A program made the position numbers and the translations under genes. 64,000 bases of DNA, taken from contig NZ_CP048817.1 of the NCBI RefSeq assembly GCF_014171475.1, positions 4,742,501 to 4,806,500 of the forward strand, given 5' to 3'. Of the stretch, positions 17,114 to 25,695 are shown one piece after another (the first letter of the stretch is position 1; every line of letters starts with the position of its first letter). Below the pieces are notes generated by a model. The model worked only from the letters and a program-made list of their open reading frames with translations. It did not search any database and was not told the origin of the DNA. Source of the DNA: Sphingomonas sp. So64.6b (GTDB taxonomy: Bacteria > Pseudomonadota > Alphaproteobacteria > Sphingomonadales > Sphingomonadaceae).

Positions 17114-18090
17114 CAGCCGAGCACGTTGAACAGCTCGCCTTCCAGCGGCTGCGAGACAAAGCCATCGGGGCCGCGCGTCAAATCGCCGGCAATTGTGATG
17201 CGCCGCACCGCGCGCGGCAGGTCGAAATTCGAATAGTCGATTGGCCCGGCATGGGCGACCGCCTGATTGTCCCACACCACCAGCGATTTGGGCCGCCAGT
17301 GGAAACGTACCTGATATTCCGGCCGCGTCGCTTCGTAGAACAGCAAGTCGAGCAGCGCCTTGCTCTCCGGCTCCTTCAGTCCGACGATATGGCTGATCGT
17401 GCCGGGGTTGAGGAACAGCAGCTTCTCGCCGGTCTCGGGATGGATCCGCACCAGCGGATGGAGCGAGACGAACGGGCCGGTCGAACGCCCATCGCGGCGC
17501 GGCTTGGCGCCAGCGGAATCATAACCGCTGGTGCGATGCACCGCTTGCAGCCCGTCGATCAGCAAGCGGATCGGCGCGGACAGGCCTTCATAGGCGGCGA
17601 TCAGATTGGCGAACAACGTGTCGCCGCCATAGGGCGGTATCTCGACGCCGTGCAGGATCGAATAGCGGTTGGGGTTGGCGACGAAGGTGATGTCGATGTG
17701 CCAGCCCTTGTAGTCGCGCGGCGGCTCGCGGCCCGGCGGAGCGGCTTCGTTGCGGCTGCGGCGCGTGCGATATTCCTCGACGCTGCGCTCCCAGATCTCG
17801 GGGTGATCCTCCAGCCCCTCGGCGATCGGATGGGCTGGCGTCAGCGGGCCGAACGCGCGGCCGAACGCCTTTAGCTGGTCGTTGCTGATGTCCTGGTCGC
17901 GGAAGAACACGACGCGCCAGTCGTGCAGCGCCTTCTGGATGTCGGCGGCGGTTTCCGCATCGATCGGCTGGCGCAGGTCGACGCCGGAGATTTCAGCGCC
18001 GATGATCGGCGTGACCGGATCGACGGTGATGTGGCGATAGCTGAAACGGTCGGTCGCGCCATCGGGGCGCAGGGCGGTGACATTGCTCAT
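17113..18090 (-). CDS. TauD/TfdA-family Fe(II)/2-oxoglutarate dioxygenase
   Basis: The 325-residue enzyme has the iron-binding pair His131-x-Asp133 (GWHIDITF), a distal histidine in AVAHAGPID, and the 2-oxoglutarate-binding arginine in RAVRRITIAGD, all in the spacing of TauD and alkyl-sulfatase AtsK relatives. It oxidises the carbon next to the sulfur-bearing group, releasing sulfite or sulfate, with succinate and CO2 as by-products. A GAGGAG site precedes the ATG. It is the second gene of the organosulfur operon, 42 bases after the aldo/keto reductase. Which sulfonate or sulfate ester it uses is not known. Confidence 0.88.
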   Translation of the reverse strand: MSNVTALRPDGATDRFSYRHITVDPVTPIIGAEISGVDLRQPIDAETAADIQKALHDWRVVFFRDQDISNDQLKAFGRAFGPLTPAHPIAEGLEDHPEIWERSVEEYRTRRSRNEAAPPGREPPRDYKGWHIDITFVANPNRYSILHGVEIPPYGGDTLFANLIAAYEGLSAPIRLLIDGLQAVHRTSGYDSAGAKPRRDGRSTGPFVSLHPLVRIHPETGEKLLFLNPGTISHIVGLKEPESKALLDLLFYEATRPEYQVRFHWRPKSLVVWDNQAVAHAGPIDYSNFDLPRAVRRITIAGDLTRGPDGFVSQPLEGELFNVLG

Positions 18091-18132
18091 GAGTTTCTCC
18101 TCTCGGCGGATGCTGTTCGATGGATCTGGGAC

Positions 18133-19092
18133 TCAGGCGGCGACCGGCTCCGGCGGCACCAGCTTCAGGCTCTCGGTCGGGTAGCGCGCGCCGACCGTCG
18201 ATCCGCGCGCGAACGCCGCCTCCAGCGCGACGACGGATTCGGCATCAAGCGCCAGGTCATTGGCCGCCCAGTTCGCCTCGAGATGCGCGATGTGCCGCGT
18301 GCCCGGGATCGGCACCACGCCCTTGGACAGGACCCAGGCGAGGCTCACCTGCGCGACGCTCACGCCGAGGCGCTGGGCGACTTCCTCGATCACCGCGCGG
18401 CGTCGGCTGTTCGCGGCGACCGCGTCGGGCTGGAAGCGCGGATGCTGATGGCGGCGATCGTTCGGGTCGGTCACTTCGGCCCCTGCGAGGAAGCCGCGGC
18501 CGAGCGGGCTATAGGCGACGAAGCCGATGCCCAGTTCGCGCACGGTGGGCAGGATCTCGACCTCGACATCGCGGGTCCACAGCGAATATTCGCTCTGCAG
18601 CGCGGTCAGCTTATAGGTCGCATGCGCGCGGCGAATGCCGTCGGCGGTCGCTTCGGAGACACCGACCGCGCCGATCTTGCCCTCATCGACCAGCCGGCCG
18701 AGCTCGCCGATCGATTCCTCGATCGCGATCAGGGGGTCGACGCGGTGCAGGTAATAAAGGTCGATACGCTCAACGCCCAACCGCTTCAGGCTGGCCTCCA
18801 CGGCGTCGCGTGGATGGACCGGTTCGACCTCGGGTCCGCCGCCATGGGGGCGGTGGACGAACTTGCTGGCGATCACCAGTTCGTCGCGCCGCGCGGCGAT
18901 CGCCTCGCCGAGCAGCCTTTCGTTATGGCCCTCGCCATAGCCCGTCGCGGTATCGAAAAAGGTGACGCCGAGATCGATCGCGCGGTGGATCGTGGCGATC
19001 GAAGCGCTGTCCTCCGCCTGACCATAAGCGTGGGACAATCCCATCGCGCCAAAGCCCTGACGGCTGACCGTGAGATTTCCGAGATTGGGCAT
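18133..19092 (-). CDS. Aldo/keto reductase
   Basis: The 319-residue TIM-barrel oxidoreductase has the family signatures FFDTATGYGEGHNE (catalytic Asp and Tyr), IASKF (catalytic Lys), YYLHRVDP (catalytic His) and the NADP-binding IPGTRHIAHLEAN block. It probably reduces an aldehyde; the TauD-type reaction releases an aldehyde after sulfonate cleavage, which gives a plausible link. The ATG at 19092 has AGGAGT 6 bases upstream; the longer open frame through the promoter region is rejected. It is the first gene of the minus-strand organosulfur operon. Confidence 0.88.
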   Translation of the reverse strand: MPNLGNLTVSRQGFGAMGLSHAYGQAEDSASIATIHRAIDLGVTFFDTATGYGEGHNERLLGEAIAARRDELVIASKFVHRPHGGGPEVEPVHPRDAVEASLKRLGVERIDLYYLHRVDPLIAIEESIGELGRLVDEGKIGAVGVSEATADGIRRAHATYKLTALQSEYSLWTRDVEVEILPTVRELGIGFVAYSPLGRGFLAGAEVTDPNDRRHQHPRFQPDAVAANSRRRAVIEEVAQRLGVSVAQVSLAWVLSKGVVPIPGTRHIAHLEANWAANDLALDAESVVALEAAFARGSTVGARYPTESLKLVPPEPVAA

Positions 19093-19193
19093 GTGATTAC
19101 TCCTGAAGGCGCGGCCGGTCAGGCCGGGGACAGGTAAAGGGTGCGCGCGGCTCGCCGCTTCGGGAACGTAGAAAAACTTTATCGTAACGCAGA

Positions 19194-19215
19194 ATCCATA
19201 TTGAACTAGTAGGAT
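19194..19215. promoter_or_regulatory. Operator-like element A
   Basis: The imperfect palindrome reads ATCCATATTGAACTAG followed by TAGGAT. It shares TATTGA-N3-AGTAGGA with element B at 19397. It lies about 100 bases upstream of the aldo/keto reductase start and would overlap a minus-strand -35 region. The regulator is unknown; sulfur-status control is inference. Confidence 0.5.
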
Positions 19216-19396
19216 ATAGGCAGAGCGGTTTTTTTGACCGACGAATGCCATCACTGGTGAGTGGCAAAACCCCGCTTGGTGCAAAATTTGCAAACCTTAT
19301 CAGCCTTAAAATTCTGGCTGGTTTGCCGGATTGGAATAACCACGGCGGCCGGACACTAGAAAATCTTTCCCGATCAAAGGCTCATTCTCGCCTCTA

Positions 19397-19417
19397 TTCC
19401 TATTGACTAAGTAGGAA
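19397..19417. promoter_or_regulatory. Operator-like element B
   Basis: The inverted repeat TTCCTA-N9-TAGGAA surrounds a TTGACT that could be the -35 box for the TonB receptor, about 110 bases before its start. The core TATTGA-N3-AGTAGGA is shared with element A at 19194, so both divergent units probably answer to the same regulator. Confidence 0.55.
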
Positions 19418-19526
19418 TTGAGACGGACCCTTAAAGACGTCGATCGATGCCGACCGGGCCTGGCGGAAGCCAGCCTTGGGACGAGCCTGGCGACGACCAA
19501 GTCACTGCAATCCCGGGGTAATGAGA

Positions 19527-21839
19527 ATGAAGCGATCCTATCGCCGCGCACTGTTTCTATCGTCGGCCGCCGGCCTCGTCCTGATGGCGCAGCCAGTCTT
19601 CGCCAAGGAGGACCCGACCGAGGAAGCTGCGCCGGTAGTCGATGAGGCGGGCGACGATGCAGGCGGCGAAATCGTGGTCACCGCGCGGCGCCAGTCGGAA
19701 CGGGCGCAGGATGTGCCGATCGCGCTGTCGGTGCTGACCGGCGCCTCGCTCGAACGCACCGGCGGCTATACGCTGACCGATGTCCAGTTCCAGACGCCAA
19801 GCCTCACCGCGTATAATTCGAACCCGCGCAACAGCTCGATCGGCATTCGCGGGATTGGTGTGTCGTCGGCCTCGGACGGGCTCGATACGTCGGTCGGCGT
19901 CTATATCGACAATGTCTATCTCGGCCGGCCCGGCATGGCGCTGTCCGACCTGATCGATGTCGATCGGGTCGAGGTTCTGCGCGGACCGCAGGGCACCCTG
20001 TTCGGCCGCAACAATTCGGCCGGCGTGCTGAATATCACCACGCGCAAACCCGAATTCACCTTTGGCGGCACCGCCGAACTTTCGGCGGGCAATTACAGCT
20101 ATAACCAGGAACGCATCAGCATCACCGGACCGCTGATCGACGGCCTGCTCGCCTTTCGCGTGACCGGTTTCAACACGCACCGCGACGGCGTGTTCGACAA
20201 CATCAAGACCGGGATCGGCGCCAACAGCGTCGGACGGAGCGGTGGCCGTATCCAGTTGCTGGCGACCCCGGCGAGCAATTTCACGCTGCGCCTGAGCGCC
20301 GATTATTCGATCGAGGACGATACCTGCTGCGTCAGCGCGACGAAGCTGGTGCTGCCCGCCAGCCTGAGTGCGACGACCAACCGTACGCTGCAGACGCTCG
20401 CCGCGCTCGGTTATGTCCCGGCACCGAACAATTACAGCCAGAACAATGCGTTGCAGAATATGAAGACCGACCAGAAGGGCGTCTCGCTGCAAGCCGATTG
20501 GGATCTCGGTTTCGCCAGCCTGACGTCGATCACGGCATGGCGCTACTGGCATTTTAACCCGCTTCAGGACAGCGACGGCACGCCGCTCGACGTGATCCAG
20601 GTCAATGTCGCGCAGACCAAGGACGATCAATATTCGCAAGAGGTTCGGCTAGCATCGCCTCCGGGCCGGTTCAGCTGGCAGGTCGGCGCCTATCTGTTCC
20701 ATCAGAAGCTGAAGGATCATTTCATCCTCAACCAGTTCGGCACCGACGCGAGCAATTTCTACACGACCTATGCGCGGTTCGCCAATCCGGCGGCCCCGGC
20801 GATCGTCATCGCGCCGGGATCGCAATATCTCGACGATGTCGACACGACGGTCGACAGCGTCGCGGCGTTCGCCCAGGCCAATTTCTCGGTCACCGATCGC
20901 CTCACGCTGACCGGCGGCATCCGTTACACGCACGACAAGCGGTCTGGCACGTCGGACACATCGACCATCGGCACGCCCTATGTCCCGACCTCGATTCCGT
21001 TCCATTATGACGTGTCGGTGACTGACGATAATGTGTCGTATCTTGCCAGCATCTCCTACAAGCTGGCCGATGACGTCCTCACCTATGCCTCCTATTCGAC
21101 CGGCTATAAGGGGTCGGGTTTGAACCTGAATTCGGCGGTCTCGGCCGGCACGCCTCTAGTGCTCGCGCCGGAAAAGGTCCGCAACTGGGAATTGGGGCTG
21201 AAGAGCCAATTCTTCGACCGGCGCCTGACGCTCAACCTCAGTGGCTTTTCGACCAATTTGTCGGGACTGCAGGCCAATATCGTCCCGACCAATGGCAACC
21301 GCTCCTATCTCGCCAATGTCGGTGATGTGCGCTCGCGCGGCGTGGAGGTGGATGCGTCGCTCCGCGCGACCGACAACCTGACGATCAGCGCCAATGGTTC
21401 GTACAACGACGCGACTTATAAGAGTTACGCTAACGCGCCGTGCCCGGTCGGTGTGACCGGGATCTGCGACCTGACCGGCAAGCCGTTGTTCCAGGCGCCG
21501 AAATGGGTCGGCAACGCGACGATCGACTATCATTTCGAACTGGCGAACGAGGTCCGCCCCTACGCTCTGGCTCAGGTGAGTTATCGCTCGAGCACCTTCG
21601 GCACCGCCGACGCCGGCCCGTATAGCCGGATCGACAGCTACGCGCTGGCAAATTTCCGTATCGGCGCAGCGTTCGGGAAGGGGCGGTACGACTTGTCCGC
21701 CTGGGTCAACAATGTGTTCGACAAGAAATATTTCCAGAACCTGTCGACCACCGCGATCGTCGGCACCTCACCCTTTGCTTATTCCGGGCAACTCGGCACG
21801 CCGCGGACCGCGGGGGCGACATTGCGGGTGAATTTCTGA
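19527..21839 (+). CDS. TonB-dependent outer-membrane receptor
   Basis: The product of about 770 residues has a signal peptide (MKRSYRRALFLSSAAG lead, cleavage near VFAKE), a TonB-box-like GGEIVVTARRQSER segment, a plug with VEVLRGPQGTLFGRNNSAGV, and a beta-barrel ending in LRVNF. The start at 19527 is placed 8 bases after GGGG; 19521 is an in-frame alternative. It is divergent from the organosulfur operon and preceded by the second copy of the shared operator-like element, so it probably imports the organosulfur substrate or a sulfur-bearing compound. It contains an adjacent Cys-Cys pair (DDTCCVSA) in the barrel. Confidence 0.9.
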   Translation: MKRSYRRALFLSSAAGLVLMAQPVFAKEDPTEEAAPVVDEAGDDAGGEIVVTARRQSERAQDVPIALSVLTGASLERTGGYTLTDVQFQTPSLTAYNSNPRNSSIGIRGIGVSSASDGLDTSVGVYIDNVYLGRPGMALSDLIDVDRVEVLRGPQGTLFGRNNSAGVLNITTRKPEFTFGGTAELSAGNYSYNQERISITGPLIDGLLAFRVTGFNTHRDGVFDNIKTGIGANSVGRSGGRIQLLATPASNFTLRLSADYSIEDDTCCVSATKLVLPASLSATTNRTLQTLAALGYVPAPNNYSQNNALQNMKTDQKGVSLQADWDLGFASLTSITAWRYWHFNPLQDSDGTPLDVIQVNVAQTKDDQYSQEVRLASPPGRFSWQVGAYLFHQKLKDHFILNQFGTDASNFYTTYARFANPAAPAIVIAPGSQYLDDVDTTVDSVAAFAQANFSVTDRLTLTGGIRYTHDKRSGTSDTSTIGTPYVPTSIPFHYDVSVTDDNVSYLASISYKLADDVLTYASYSTGYKGSGLNLNSAVSAGTPLVLAPEKVRNWELGLKSQFFDRRLTLNLSGFSTNLSGLQANIVPTNGNRSYLANVGDVRSRGVEVDASLRATDNLTISANGSYNDATYKSYANAPCPVGVTGICDLTGKPLFQAPKWVGNATIDYHFELANEVRPYALAQVSYRSSTFGTADAGPYSRIDSYALANFRIGAAFGKGRYDLSAWVNNVFDKKYFQNLSTTAIVGTSPFAYSGQLGTPRTAGATLRVNF

Positions 21840-21843
21840 TCTT

Positions 21844-21875
21844 TTTCGCCCCTCCCTTGAAAGGGAGGGGCGAAA
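21844..21875. repeat. Perfect hairpin repeat (CCCCTCCCTT type)
   Basis: Two perfect 15-base arms (TTTCGCCCCTCCCTT and its complement) are separated by GA, just after the TonB receptor stop and before the convergent regulator stop. It could end transcription from both sides but lacks a T-run after the stem. Related CCCCTCCC hairpins occur at 43143-43163 and 43250-43270, so it also belongs to a dispersed family. Confidence 0.75.
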
Positions 21876-21883
21876 GGGCGGCC

Positions 21884-22537
21884 CTAACCCCTGGCTTCTG
21901 CTGGCAGCGCGATTTCGCCGTCGCCGTGCAGCGTCAGCAGTGACTCCATCAGCCCCTCATCGGCGCTCGAACATACGCCGAGCACCAGCGCTTCGTCATG
22001 GCCCGGCGCGGTCAGATAGGCGTGGCCCATGTTCGAATCGATATAGATCGATTCGCCTTTTTTGAGCACGACCGGATCGTAGAATTCGGTGTGGATCTCG
22101 ATCCCGCCTTCGATGACGAAGATATATTCCTCGCCCGAATGATGGACCAGTTCGCCAAACTCGGCGACGCTCTTGGCGCGGATCTTGGTCAGCACGGGGA
22201 TCATCCGTTTCCGGCGCAGTTCGGTGCACAGATAATAATAATCGTAATTGGGCGTCTCGACATGCACCGCGCGCGCCATGTCGCCGATGCTGCGCCGTGC
22301 GGTGACCGCCTGTTCGGCCGTACCGGTCGATTCGGCGAACAGTTCCGACATGCGCAAACCAAGCCGCTGGCTGAGCTGCAGCAGCTTGTCATAGGTCAGG
22401 GTGAGGCGGTCATGCTCGATCTTGGACAGAGTCGAAACGGGGATGCCGCTTTTCGCGCTCATCTCCTTCAGCGTCCAGCCTTCGCGGGTGCGCAATCCTC
22501 GGAGCAGCGCGCCGAGCGTGGGATTGGTCGAAGCCAC
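21884..22537 (-). CDS. XRE-family regulator with cupin domain
   Basis: The 217-residue protein joins an N-terminal helix-turn-helix (residues 8-65; TLKEMSAKSGIPVSTLSKIEHD) to a C-terminal cupin barrel (about residues 110-195; VHHSGEEYIFVIEGGIEIHTEFY and GESIYIDSNMGHAYL). Cupin-bearing XRE proteins sense small ligands and often control amino-acid, polyamine or peptide catabolism. It is divergent from the serine-hydrolase operon starting at 22682, and a 12-base element in the shared gap recurs before the second operon at 28191. It is therefore the likely local regulator of the whole 22.7-36.8 kb locus. Confidence 0.88.
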   Translation of the reverse strand: MASTNPTLGALLRGLRTREGWTLKEMSAKSGIPVSTLSKIEHDRLTLTYDKLLQLSQRLGLRMSELFAESTGTAEQAVTARRSIGDMARAVHVETPNYDYYYLCTELRRKRMIPVLTKIRAKSVAEFGELVHHSGEEYIFVIEGGIEIHTEFYDPVVLKKGESIYIDSNMGHAYLTAPGHDEALVLGVCSSADEGLMESLLTLHGDGEIALPAEARG

Positions 22538-22539
22538 AG

Positions 22540-22597
22540 TGTCAATTCTCTCCCGGGATCATATTGACAATTCTCTGATTAGGATCATCATGTCCCA
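22540..22597 (+). promoter_or_regulatory. Promoter/operator copy 1 of peptide locus
   Basis: Two direct copies of TGWCAATTCTCT (22540-22551 and 22565-22576) lie in the gap between the XRE-cupin gene and the serine-hydrolase operon. The second is part of a strong -35 box TTGACA (22564-22569). Downstream is the partial palindrome GGAT-N6-GTCC (22582-22595) near the -10 region. The same arrangement is repeated at 28190-28221. The sharing is visible directly; binding by the XRE-cupin protein is inference. Confidence 0.65.
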
Positions 22598-22681
22598 ATC
22601 AGAACATTTCGACCAAGGTAATGGTTCATCCGCGGCGAGGCAATCCCGACCGCGGGGATACCGGAAAAGAGGGACCTGGAC

Positions 22682-24685
22682 ATGCGATCGATCAAGTTAT
22701 TCGCCGCGGCAGCTTTGCTGCTGATCGGCGGCGTTACCGCCGCGCAGCAGTCCGCGCCGCTGGCGCCGACGCTCGCACCGGCCCCCGCCGGCAAACCGGT
22801 GATCGCTGCGGCGACTCCCGCCGCGCCGCTTGGCGAAGGACAGGCGCCACTGAACAAGCAGGATCTCGACGCCTGGCTCGACGGTTACATGCCCTATGCG
22901 CTGAAGACCGGCGATATTGCCGGCGCGGTGGTGGTCGTGGTCAAGGACGGCCAGATCGTCTCGAAGCGCGGCTTCGGTTATGCCGATATCGCCAAGCGCA
23001 AGCCGGTCGATCCCGATCTGACGCTGTTCCGGCCCGGCTCGGTGTCCAAGCTGTTCACCTGGACCGCGGTCATGCAGCAGGTCGAGGCGGGCAAGATCGA
23101 TCTCGATGCCGATGTGAATAAATATATCGATTTCAAGATTCCGCTGAAGGACGGCAAGCCCGTCACGATGCGTGAAATCATGCAGCACACCACGGGTTTC
23201 GAAGAGCATGGCAAGGACATCATGTTCTACGATGCGAAGAACCTGAAGACGCTCGGCAATTATGTGAAGGAAGGACTGCCGCACCGTATCTTCACGCCGG
23301 GCAGCACGCCTGCCTATTCGAACTATGCGACCGCACTCGCCGGCTATATCGTCGAGCGGACCAGCGGCCTGTCGTTCGACGACTATATCGACCAGCGCGT
23401 CTTCAAGCCGCTCGGCATGGCGCATTCGACCTTTCGCCAGCCTTTGCCGACACAGTTCACGCCGCTGATGGCGACGGGGTATCCGCAAGCCTCGGAAGAT
23501 CCGATCAAGTACGAGATCGTCGGGCCGGGGCCGGCGGGCAGCCTGGCCTCTTCCGGCACCGACATGGCGCGTTTCATGGTCGCGCATCTCAATCAGGGCG
23601 CCGGGCTGATGAAACCCGAAACCGCGCGGATCATGCATGATTCCCCGTTGACCGTCGTGCCGCCGCTCAACCGCATGGAACTCGGTTTCTTCGAAACCAA
23701 CATCAATGGCCGCCAGGTCATCGCCCATCTCGGCGACACCACCGTGTTCCACACGTCGCTGCACCTTTTCATGAAGGAAAATGTCGGCTTCTACGTGTCG
23801 TTCAACAGCGCCGGAAAGAACGGCGCGGTCGGCGCGCTGCGGGGTGCGATGTTCCAGGATTTCGCCGACCGCTACCTGCCCTCGATCGCGCCCGCCGATG
23901 GCAAGGTCGATGCCAAGACCTCGGCCGAACATGCCAAGCTGATGGTCGGCAATTGGCTCAACAGCCGTCGCGACGAAACCAATTTCATGGCGATCGGCAA
24001 TCTCATCGGACAGGTCGCGATCAGCGTAGACGGCAAGGGCAATCTCGTCGTGCCGGCCGCGCACGCGCTTAACGGTGCGCCGATGAAATGGGTCGAGATC
24101 GCGCCGTTCGTGTGGCGCCAGGTCGGCGGGCATGAACGCCTCGCCGCCAAGGTCGTCGACGGAAAGGTCGTGCGCTGGAGCTTCGACGGTGTCTCGCCGT
24201 TCATGGTCTTCGACCGCGCTCCCGCCTCGCAATCGGCGGCCTGGATCATGCCGTTGCTGTACGCCAGTATCGGCATTCTCCTCCTGACCTTGCTGCAATG
24301 GCCGGTCGCCGCGCTGATCCGCCGTCGTTACAAGGCGCCGCTCGCGCTGGAAGGGCGCGCCCGCCAGGCCTATCGCGGCGTTCGCGCCGGTGCCGGACTG
24401 GTGCTGATCATGCTGGTCGGCTGGATGATCGGCTTCTCCAAGCTGACCGGCGATATCGCCAACCTCACCGCGTCGTCCGACGGCATGTTGTGGTCGCTCC
24501 AGATCCTCGGCGCGCTCGCCTTTGTCGGCGGCGTACTGCTCGCCGGCTGGAACCTGTGGCTGACCTGGAAAGATAAGCGTGGCTGGTTCGCCAAGCTGTG
24601 GTCGGTGCTGGTGCTGATCGCGATGCTGACCGTCCTCTACGTGGCATGGACCTTCGGTCTGCTCGCCATGACGGTGCTTTACTGA
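22682..24685 (+). CDS. Beta-lactamase-fold serine hydrolase with C-terminal membrane domain
   Basis: The 667-residue protein has a signal peptide, an Ala/Pro-rich linker (residues 21-55) and a class C beta-lactamase/D-peptidase domain with Ser120-x-x-Lys123 (RPGSVSKLF) and Tyr212-Ser-Asn214. A C-terminal part follows with four hydrophobic helices from about residue 520. Such penicillin-binding-like enzymes act on D-amino-acid peptides, esters or beta-lactams outside the cytoplasm; the helices would anchor it in the inner membrane. It is the first gene of an operon with an epimerase and a peptide carrier, overlapping the epimerase gene by one base. It is probably a periplasmic peptidase or esterase, not a resistance enzyme. 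Confidence 0.85.
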   Translation: MRSIKLFAAAALLLIGGVTAAQQSAPLAPTLAPAPAGKPVIAAATPAAPLGEGQAPLNKQDLDAWLDGYMPYALKTGDIAGAVVVVVKDGQIVSKRGFGYADIAKRKPVDPDLTLFRPGSVSKLFTWTAVMQQVEAGKIDLDADVNKYIDFKIPLKDGKPVTMREIMQHTTGFEEHGKDIMFYDAKNLKTLGNYVKEGLPHRIFTPGSTPAYSNYATALAGYIVERTSGLSFDDYIDQRVFKPLGMAHSTFRQPLPTQFTPLMATGYPQASEDPIKYEIVGPGPAGSLASSGTDMARFMVAHLNQGAGLMKPETARIMHDSPLTVVPPLNRMELGFFETNINGRQVIAHLGDTTVFHTSLHLFMKENVGFYVSFNSAGKNGAVGALRGAMFQDFADRYLPSIAPADGKVDAKTSAEHAKLMVGNWLNSRRDETNFMAIGNLIGQVAISVDGKGNLVVPAAHALNGAPMKWVEIAPFVWRQVGGHERLAAKVVDGKVVRWSFDGVSPFMVFDRAPASQSAAWIMPLLYASIGILLLTLLQWPVAALIRRRYKAPLALEGRARQAYRGVRAGAGLVLIMLVGWMIGFSKLTGDIANLTASSDGMLWSLQILGALAFVGGVLLAGWNLWLTWKDKRGWFAKLWSVLVLIAMLTVLYVAWTFGLLAMTVLY

Positions 24686-25695
24686 TGGCCGGGATCAAGC
24701 TCTCGGTCGCCAGTGAAACGCTCAGACTCGCCGCTCCCTTTCGTATCTCTGGCTATGTGTTCGACAGTGCGGATGTGGTCGTCGTCACATTGGATGACGG
24801 CGATCACCAGGGGCGCGGCGAGGCGTCGGGGGTCTATTATCTCGGCGACGACGTGCCCGCGATGCTCGCCGCTATCGAGGAGGCACGGGACGCGGTCGAG
24901 GGCGGCATCTCGCGCGACGAATTGCGCGACCTGTTGCCCGCCTGCGGTGCGCGCAACGCGATCGATGCGGCACTGTGGGAGCTTGAATCCAGGCAGACGG
25001 GCAAGCCGGTCTGGGCGCTGGCGGGGCTCGACGCGCCGCGTCCGCTGGTCACCACCTTCACGCTCGGCGCGGATGAGCCGGCAAAGATGGCCGACGGCGC
25101 GCGTGCTTACGACCATGCGCGATCGATCAAGGTCAAACTGACCGGCGACCTCGCGCTCGACATCGCGCGGGTCGAGGCGATCCGCGCCGCGCGGCCCGAT
25201 GTGTGGTTGGGTGTCGATGGCAATCAGGGCTTTGCGATCGGCGATCTCGACGCGCTGGTTACAGCGATGGTCGCCGCCAATGTCTCGCTGATCGAACAGC
25301 CGCTCGCGCGCGGTCGCGAAGCCGATCTCGACGGGTATCGCTCGCCGATCCCGATCGCGGCGGACGAAAGCGCGCTGACGCTCGCCGATGTTCCCACGCT
25401 GGCCGGCCGGTTCGATGTGTTCAACATCAAGCTCGACAAATGTGGGGGGCTGACCGAGGGGCTGATGATTGCCGCCGCGGCGCGGGCCGCGGGACTCGGC
25501 GTGATGGTCGGCAACATGGTGTGCACCAGCCTGGGCATGGCGCCGGGCTTCGTGCTCGGCCAGCTGTGCGACCTCAACGATCTGGACGGGCCGATCTTCC
25601 TCAAACGGGATCGCACGCCGGGCATGATCTATCGCGACGGCACCGCCTGGTGTCCCGAAGCGGTGTGGGGCGCCGAAGCCCGAGTCCCCGCGTGA
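24685..25695 (+). CDS. dgcA: Enolase-superfamily dipeptide epimerase / N-acyl-amino-acid racemase (DgcA-like)
   Basis: The 336-residue enzyme has the muconate-cycloisomerase-subgroup active site: Lys149-Val-Lys151, metal ligands Asp178 (GVDGNQ), Glu204 (IEQP) and Asp227 (AADES), and the second base Lys249 (NIKLDKCGG). Two-lysine members epimerise L-Ala-D/L-Glu dipeptides or racemise N-acetyl-D-glutamate (DgcA). In the described D-glutamate pathway DgcA works with the DUF1611 protein DgcN, and a DUF1611 gene is encoded in this same locus at 31766. The ATG at 24685 shares one base with the previous stop. The family is secure; the choice between dipeptide and N-acetyl-glutamate substrate is inference from context. 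Confidence 0.75.
   Translation: MAGIKLSVASETLRLAAPFRISGYVFDSADVVVVTLDDGDHQGRGEASGVYYLGDDVPAMLAAIEEARDAVEGGISRDELRDLLPACGARNAIDAALWELESRQTGKPVWALAGLDAPRPLVTTFTLGADEPAKMADGARAYDHARSIKVKLTGDLALDIARVEAIRAARPDVWLGVDGNQGFAIGDLDALVTAMVAANVSLIEQPLARGREADLDGYRSPIPIAADESALTLADVPTLAGRFDVFNIKLDKCGGLTEGLMIAAAARAAGLGVMVGNMVCTSLGMAPGFVLGQLCDLNDLDGPIFLKRDRTPGMIYRDGTAWCPEAVWGAEARVPA

Larger units (their letters stand above)
19093..19526. promoter_or_regulatory. Divergent promoter region, organosulfur operon and TonB receptor
   Basis: This noncoding gap of about 430 bases is less GC-rich than its surroundings and separates two divergent transcription units. It contains two related palindromic elements (19194-19215 and 19397-19417), each with a TTGA-containing segment that could act as a -35 region. 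No gene is supported inside it. Confidence 0.7.

Noticed and set aside
21844..21875. Standard rho-independent terminator
   Set aside because: The stem is strong, but no T-run follows on either strand and related copies exist elsewhere, so it is listed as a repeat with possible terminator function.
22682..24685. Antibiotic beta-lactamase (resistance gene)
   Set aside because: It has the fold, but the membrane tail and operon with epimerase and peptide carrier point to peptide or ester hydrolysis; no resistance-type context is present.
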